Shown here: positions 42,764-51,700 of the stretch, in pieces
Layout: each line of letters opens with the position of its first letter
How positions within the stretch are numbered: position 1 is the stretch's first letter
Origin: Filimonas sp.
GTDB taxonomy: Bacteria; Bacteroidota; Bacteroidia; Chitinophagales; Chitinophagaceae
Assembly: GCA_017306865.1 (NCBI GenBank)
Contig: JAFKHH010000012.1
Coordinates: 310,001 to 374,000 of the forward strand
Direction: 5' to 3'
Length of the DNA: 64,000 nucleotides
Notes under the pieces: generated by a model
What the model was told of the DNA's origin: nothing
Seen by the model: the letters and a program-made list of their open reading frames with translations, nothing else
Databases searched by the model: none
Program-made: the position numbers and the translations under genes

Positions 42764-45700
42764 ATGAAACACTGTTACTCAAAACGTTCGCCATTACTAA
42801 CACTTTTCCTTTTCTTACTCATTTGTTTTTGTAGTAGTCAGGCGCTTTTCGGTCAAGTGAAAAGAGTATATGGTTCATCCCAGACATCTGGAACAGGTGG
42901 CTTGGGCGGCACAGTAACATCTCCAGGCAGCGCAGCAGACGGAAACGTGCAAACAGCAGCATCAATTAATGCTGCTTTGCTGGGATCAGCGTGGGTGCAG
43001 ATTGCCTTTGCTAACGATGCATCTCGCACAGCAACCACGCCGGTGAGAGTAAAGATAGGATCAGGCGGTAGCTTACTATCACTTGCCTCTGGTGGTACCA
43101 TTCAGGCATATAAAAGTGGTGCAGCAGTTGGTACGGCGCAACAGTTAGGTGGGTTAGTAACATTACTGGACGGTGCAGATATTTATGAAGCAGTATTTAC
43201 ACCGGGTGTAGACTATGATGCAGTTAGAATCACAAGATCAGCAACAGTAAATTTAGGTCCGGGATTAGATATATATGAAGCTTATTATTACTCCGCAGCG
43301 ACCAATGTAAATTGTGATGCCCCGCTGGATGTGCTGTATGGCGTAAACTCTGCGGGCATTGCCTCATTTATAGGAAGTGTAACCACTCCATATAATTCAA
43401 TAGATGGAGATCCCAATACAAGTGCAACACTTAATGCAACTGTAGGTCTTCTCGCATTTACGCAAGAAACCGCATTGTTTCCTGGTTTATCACAAACGGG
43501 TGATTCTATTAGAATATTGATCTCAACACCTGCTGCACTTTTATCTGCAAATGTTATTTCCTCTTTAGTAGTGGAAACATTTGCTAACGGTGTAAGCAAC
43601 GGAGACGCCAGTACCAACTCTGGCCTTATATCCGTAAGGCTATTAGCAGGTAGTACCAATAAAGCATATATCGCATTTAAACCTACGGCGCAGTTTGATG
43701 CGGTACAGATCCGGCTTGGCGGTGTCGCCAGTGTTTTGGCATCTGTAAATGTGTTTGAAATAGAACGTATCTCTGCAGTGCCCACGTTTGCCGCACCGGG
43801 CAGTAACCAGTCGGTCTGCGCAGGTACTGCGGTGTCATTAACCGCATCGTCTGTACCGGGTGCGACTATTCGCTGGTACGATGCATCTACTTCGGGTAAC
43901 TTACTTACAACCGGCGTTACATACAATACACCTGCACTAAGTAATACTACTGTATATTATGCAGAAGGACAGAAAGCAGGTTGTACCAATGTTTCTTACC
44001 GTGCTGCAGATACAGTAACGGTTATTCCTCTTCCTGTCGCTGCTACCATTGCCGCTTCAGGATTGGCAGCATGTTCCGGTCGTCCTACAACATTAACGGT
44101 AAGCAATGCGCAGGCAGGTACTACCTATAACTGGTATAGTGCAGCAACCGGCGGCACCTTATTAAATACCGGAACAACATTTACAACAGGTAACTTAAAT
44201 ACAAACGATACAACTTTCTATGTAGAAGCAGTAACAACAGGCAGCACATGTTTGAATACAGGTGGCAGAACGGTTGCAACAGTAACGGTAGGCACCACAC
44301 CTGTAAACGTAGCTGTAGTACCTGCTTCACAATCTATCAGCTCAGGCCAGCAGGCAACAATGAGCATTGCCTCTACCACACCTGGTGCAACGTACAATTG
44401 GTACACAGTACCTACGGGTGGTGTAGCTGTTGGTACGGGTACGCCGTTTACAACACCGCCACTTACAACCGGAACTACTTACTATGGTGAAGCAAGTATA
44501 GGATCATGTGCTGCAACAAGGGTTGCCTCTGTAGTAAATATCCTGACAGGTACAGTAACAGATGTGCCATGCGAATCCGCAACTGCACAAACAAATACAG
44601 TAAATGGTATTTGTATAGGTTGTAGTGTAACCAATCCGTCACTGGCAGTAGATAGTGATAAGAGCACAGGTTCATCATTGAACGTGTTTGCCGGTCTGCT
44701 GGGTGGTTATGCGCAACAGACGCTTATTTTCCCTACAGCAGGTGTAGCCGGTGACAGTATAAGAGTGGCTGTACGCTTCCCTTCTGCATTAGTGGGATTA
44801 GGTGCATTGTCCTCTATTGAAGTAGCAACCTATAATAACGCTACTTACAATAATGACCGTACCGCTATCAATGCCTCCCTGGTGAAGCTGGATCTTTTAA
44901 GCAATAACCAGGATGCATTCCTGACCATTGCTGCAACACAGCCTTACGATCGCATTGAGGTGCGTGTAAACTCTGGAGCAGCCTCACTGTTACAGGCAGT
45001 ACAGATCAACTATGCACATCGTTATAAAGCAAATGCAACATTAGCTGCAGATACAATAAATATATGTAGCGGAAATATTGCAAACATTATTATCACTAAC
45101 CCGGTAGCGGGTGTAACATACAACTGGTATGATGCACCAACAGGTGGTAACCTGGTAACAAGTGGTACGTCTTATAGCAATGCATCACTGACAGATACGA
45201 CTAACTATTATATAGAATCTGTAAGCTCAACAGGATGTGCAGCACCTGCAAGAAAAGCAGCAGTAGTGAACGTAGCTGCATTGCCTGCTAACCCAACTAT
45301 AGCAGCCGCTGGCTTAAACGCATGTTCTACAAGGCCAACAACGTTGACTGTAAGCAATGCACAAGCTGGTGTAACATATAATTGGTACAATGCAGTAACA
45401 GGTGGCACGCTACTGGCAACAGGCAGCAGCTTTACTACAGGTAACTTAAACACAAATGATACAACATTCTATGTGCAGGCAGTAGGCCAGGGTAGCTGCT
45501 TAAATCCTGGCGGACGCACTACTGCAACAGTAACGGTAGGTACAACACCGCTGAATGTAGCTGTGGTTCCTGCGGCACAAACAATCAGCTCAGGCCAGCA
45601 GGCAACAATGATCATAAGCTCTACTACATCAGGCGTAGTGTATAACTGGTACACTGTAGCAACAGGTGGCGCATCTATCAGCACAGGTGCAAGCTATACG

Positions 45701-48700
45701 ACAGTTCCGCTAACAACAAGTGCAACTTACTATGGCGAAGCAAGCATTGGATCTTGCGCCGCAGACAGGATAGCATCTGTAGTAACAGTAAGCACGGGCT
45801 CTGGTGTTCCGGTACCTTGTGATGCTGCTACTACACAAACAACGGATGTAAATGGTATATGTATAGGTTGTGGCGTAAGCAACCCGGCATTGGCAGTAGA
45901 CAATGATGCGAGCACCAGCTCATCCATCAGCGTATTTGCAGGCCTGCTTGGTGGTTATGCACAGCAAACACTCATCTTCCCGGCTGCGGGTGTGGCAGGC
46001 GACAGTGTTCGCATCAGCGTTCGCTTCCCGGCAGCACTTGTTGGCTTAGGCGCACTATCATCTATACAAGTAGCAACCTATAATGGCGCTACCTATAACA
46101 ACGACCGTACAAATATTAATTCAGCATTAGTAAAACTGGATCTGTTGAGCAACAACCAGGACGGCTTCCTGACTATAGCAGCAACACAGCCTTATGACCG
46201 TGTTGAAGTGCGCATCAACTCAGGTGCAGCATCCTTGTTGCAGTCAATGCAGATCAACTATGCAAATCGCTATAAAGCAAACGCAACACTTACAGCGGAT
46301 ACAACCGGCATATGCAGTGGCAACACAGCAACTATCAATATTGCAAACCCACAAGCAGGCGTAACATACAACTGGTACGATGCACCAACCGGTGGAACAC
46401 TTGTGTACACCGGCAGCAGCTATACAACAGGTGCATTGACTGATACAGTAAACTACTATATACAGTCTGTAAATACGGCCACTGGTTGCGCAGCTCCTAC
46501 AAGGAAAACTGCTGTTGTAAACGTGGCAAAAATACCTGCTAACCCAACTGTAGCGGCAGCAGGCTTAAATGGCTGCTCTACAATGCCAACTACGTTGACT
46601 GTAAGCAATGCACAAAGCAATGTAACCTATAACTGGTACACTGCTGCAAGCGGTGGTACAGCAGTAGCAACAGGCAGCAGCTTTACAACGGGTAACTTAA
46701 ATACAAATGATACAACGTTCTATGTAGAAGCTGTGGGTGCAGGTAACTGTATCAATACCGGCGGACGTACTGTAGCATTGGTAACGGTAGGTACAACACC
46801 TGCTAACGTAGCAGTGGTGCCGGCGGCACAGACAATCAGCCCGGGCCAGCAGGCTACTATGACAGTAAGCTCTACTACTTCTGGTGCTGTGTACAACTGG
46901 TACACACAGCCAACAGGTGGTTCATCTGTTAGCTCCGGCGCTACATATACTACACCTGCATTGGGCAGTAGCGCAACATACTATGGCGAAGCGAGCATAG
47001 GATTGTGTGCTGCACCAAGAGTAGCGTCTGTAGTAACAGTATCTACTGGCAGCGGTAGCCCTGTTCCTTGTGATATGGCTACTTCGCAAACAACAGATGT
47101 GAACGGTATCTGTATCGGTTGTGGTGTAACAAACCCTGCACTGGCAGTAGATAACGACGCAAGCACCAGTTCATCTATCAGCGTATTTGCTGGTTTACTG
47201 GGTGGTTATGCACAACAGACATTGATCTTCCCAACTGCTGGTGTGGCTGGCGATAGCATACACATAAGTGTTCGCTTCCCGGCAGCGCTGGTAGGCTTAG
47301 GTGCGTTGTCATCTATACAGGTAGCAACCTATAATGGCGCTACTTATAACAATGACCGTACAAATATTAATTCAGCATTAGTAAAACTGGATCTGCTGAG
47401 CAACAACCAGGATGGCTTCCTGACAATACCTGCTACACAGGCTTATGATAGGGTAGAAGTGCGCATCAATTCCGGTGCAGCATCTCTGTTACAGTCAATG
47501 CAGATCAACTATGCTAACAGGTATAAACCAGCAGCAACACTTACTGCTGACACGGTTTCTATCTGTAGCGGAAATACAGCTAACCTTTCTATCAGCAATC
47601 CTGTGGCTGGCGTAACCTACAACTGGTACGATGCGCCAACAGGCGGTACCCTGGTAAATACCGGTACATCTTACACAACAGGTGTATTGACCGATACCGT
47701 TAATTACTATATCGCATCTGTAAATACAGCAACAGGCTGTGCTACACCTGGAAGAAAAGTAGCCGTGGTGAATGTAGCAGCTATACCTGCTAATCCTGCT
47801 ATTGCAGCAAGTGGATTGAATGCTTGTTCTACACGCCCTACAACATTGACAGTAAGCAACGCACAAGCGGGCGTAACCTACAATTGGTACACTGTTGCAA
47901 GTGGCGGTACACCGGTATTCTCAGGCAGCAGCTTTACTACAGGTAACCTGGGTACAAACGATACTACGTTCTATATAGTAGCAGTAAGCGGTGGTAGCTG
48001 TACAAATGCAGCCGGCAGAATTGCGGTGAATGTAACAGTGGGTACAACACCGCTGAATGTAGCTGTGGTACCTGCTGCGCAAACGATCAGCAGCGGACAG
48101 AGTGCAAGCATGACGATTAACTCTACAACATCGGGTGCTGTGTACAATTGGTACCTGCAACCAACGGGTGGTGGCTCTGTTTTCACTGGCGCAACATATA
48201 CTACACCGGCATTGAGCACTACAACTACTTACTATGGTGAAGCAAGTGTAGGTGCTTGTGCAGCAACAAGAATTGCATCGGTTGTAAATATCAACAGCAT
48301 ACCTGGTGGTACAGTGCCTTGCGAAGCTGCAACTTCACAAACAAATGATGTGGGTGCCATCTGTATAGGTTGTTCAGTAAACAATCCTGCACTGGCAGTG
48401 GATAATGATGCAAGTACAAGCTCTTCTATCAACGTATTTGCGGGTTTGCTGGGTGGCTATGCAGAGCAGGCATTGATCTTCCCAAGTGCAGGTGCAGTCG
48501 GTGATAGCATCCGCATTAGCGTTCGCTTCCCTGCAGCATTGGTAAATCTTGGTGTGCTCTCTTCTGTACAGGTAGCAACTTATAATGGTGCTACATATAA
48601 CAATGACCGTACAGCGATCAACTCTGGATTAATTAAGTTGAACCTGTTAAGTAATAACCAGGATGGCTTCATCGTAATACCTGCTACACAGGTGTACGAT

Positions 48701-51700
48701 CGCGTGGAAGTGCGTGTGAACTCTGGCGCAGCAACATTGTTGCAGTCGCTGCAGATCAACTATGCGCACCGCATTAAGCCAACAGCTACTTTAACTGCGG
48801 ATACAGTAGCTATCTGTAGCGGTAATACAGCTACAATTACGATCAGTAATCCTGTGGCAGGTGTAACCTATAACTGGTATGATGCGCCTGCTGGTGGCAA
48901 CCTCGTAACGAGTGGCACCAGCTATACTACGGGCGTATTGACTGATACAACGAATTATTATATTGAATCTGTAAGTGCTATCGGTTGTGCTGCGCCTACC
49001 AGGAAAACAGCCGTTGTAAATGTGGCTGGTGTACCTGTTAAACCAACAGTAGCGGCAGCAGGCCTTGCAGCATGTGCGGCTAAGCCAACTACATTATCTG
49101 TAAACAACCCTGTAGCAGGCGTTACCTATAACTGGTACACTGCAGCAAGTGGCGGTACAGCAGTAGCAACAGGTAGCAGCTTTACAACTGGTAACCTGGG
49201 TACAAATGATACAACATTCTATGTAGAAGCAGTAGGTGCAGGCACTTGTATAAACGCAGGTGGACGCACTGCTGCAACAGTAACAGTAGGCGCAACACCA
49301 TCTAACGTAACTGTTAACCCGGCATCACAGATCATCGCAAGCGGTCAGACAGCTACGATGACGGTGAACTCTACTACTTCTGGTGCGGTGTACAACTGGT
49401 ACGCACAACCAACAGGTGGCGGCTCTATCTTCTCTGGTGCAACATATACTACACCGGCATTAACCAATAGTGTAACATACTATGGCGAAGCAAGTATAGG
49501 TGCATGTGCATCAGCAAGAATACCATCCCTGGTAACGGTAAATACAGGTGGTAACAATCCTGTGCCGTGTGATCCGGCAACTTCACAAACAAATACCGTA
49601 AATGGTATCTGTATAGGCTGCGCTGTTACCAACCCTGCACTGGCTGTAGATAACGATGCTTTAAGCGGCTCTACGGTAAGTGTACTGGCAGGATTAACAG
49701 GCGGCTATGCACAACAGACATTGATCTTCCCAACCACAGGAGTGGCTGGTGATAGCATACGCCTTAGCTTACGCTTCCCTGCAGCACTGGCAACAGTAGG
49801 TGTGCTGTCTTCTGTAGAGGTAGCAACGTACAATGGTGCTACTTATAACAACGACCGCACAGCTATCAACTCATCATTAATTAAACTGAATATCTTAAGC
49901 AATAACCAGGATGCGTTTGCAGTGATCCCTGCTACACAGGCGTATGACCGTGTAGAAGTGCGTGTAAACTCTGGCCTGGCAACATTGCTGCAATCATTGC
50001 AGATCAACTATGCAAACCGCTTCAAACCAACAGCATCTCTTGCGGCGGATACGGTAGCCATCTGTAGTGGTAATACGGCTACGCTTACCATTACAAATCC
50101 TGTAGCAGGCACAACATACAACTGGTATGATGCGCCAACAGGAGGAACAATGGTAACAAGCGGTACAACATATACCACAGGCGCGTTAACAGATACTACG
50201 AACTACTACATAGCATCGGTGAACACAGCAACAGGTTGTGAGTCTCCGGTAAGAAAAGTAGCGGTGGTAAATGTGGGTGCAATACCAGGTGCACCGGTTG
50301 TAGGTACAGGCGTAACAGTATGCGCAGGCCAGCCGGCTACGCTGACTGTTACAAATGCAACAGCAGGTGTAACATATAACTGGTATAGTGTAGTTACAGG
50401 CGGCACAATAGCAGGTACAGGTACAACCTTTACCACAGGTGCATTAAGCCACGATACTACTTTCTATGTAATTGCTGTGGCTCCTGGTGGCTGTAGCAAT
50501 ACAGGTGGCAGAACAAGTGCAGCCGTAACTGTAGCGTCTGCTCCGGCAACACCAACAGTGGCAACAACAGGATTGGTAGTGTGCGCAGGTCAGCCAACTA
50601 CATTGTATGTAAGCAATCCGCAAACAGGCGTAACATATAACTGGTATAGTGTGGCTACAGGCGGCACAATAGCAGGTACAGGCAGCAGCTTTACTACAGG
50701 TAACATTACGAAGGATACAACCTTCTATGTGGAAGCCGTAGGTACAGGCTGTACTACGCCAAGTGCAAGAGCCACTGCAGCGGTAACATTGAGCGCAGCG
50801 CCAACACCGCCAACTATTGCATCTACAGGATTGGTGGTGTGTGCAGGCCAGCCAACAACGCTCTCTATCAGCAATCCACAAACAGGATACACCTATAACT
50901 GGTATAGTGTGGCTACCGGTGGCACAATAGCGGGTACCGGTACAAGCTTTACCACAGGTAACATTACGAAGGATACAACCTTCTATGCAGAGGCCGTGGC
51001 CGGTGGCTGTGCTACACCAAGTGCAAGAACTGCAGCCGCTGTAACACTAAGCGCAGCACCAGCAGCGCCAACTGTAGCAGCAACAGGCTTGACCGTATGC
51101 GCAGGCCAGCCAACAACACTCTCTATCAGCAATCCGCAAACAGGATACACATATAACTGGTATAGTGTGGCTACAGGCGGTACAATAGCAGGTACAGGTG
51201 TAACCTTTACCACAGGTGCTATTACGAAGGATACAGCGTTCTATGTAGAAGCACTGGCTGGCGGATGTACAACGGCAAGTACTAGAACAGCCGCCGCTGT
51301 AAAACTGAATACAGCGCCAGCAGCGCCAACCGTGGCCGCAACAGGTCTGACAGTATGTGCAGGTCAGCCAACAACGCTGACAATCAGTAATCCGCAAACA
51401 GGTATAACATACAACTGGTATAATGTAGCAACTGGCGGTACTCCGGTAGGTAGTGGTACAACCTTTACTACGGGAGCTATTAGCAAAGACACTACGTTCT
51501 ATGCAGAAGCAGTAAGTACGGTGAACGGATGTAACACGGTAAGTACAACAAGAACCGCAGCGACAGTAACACTGAGCGCAGCGCCAATAACACCAATAGT
51601 TGCATCCACAGGTCTGACAGTATGTGCAGGCCAGCCAACAACATTGACTGTAAGTAATGTGCAGACTGGATACACGTACAACTGGTATAGTGTAGCAACC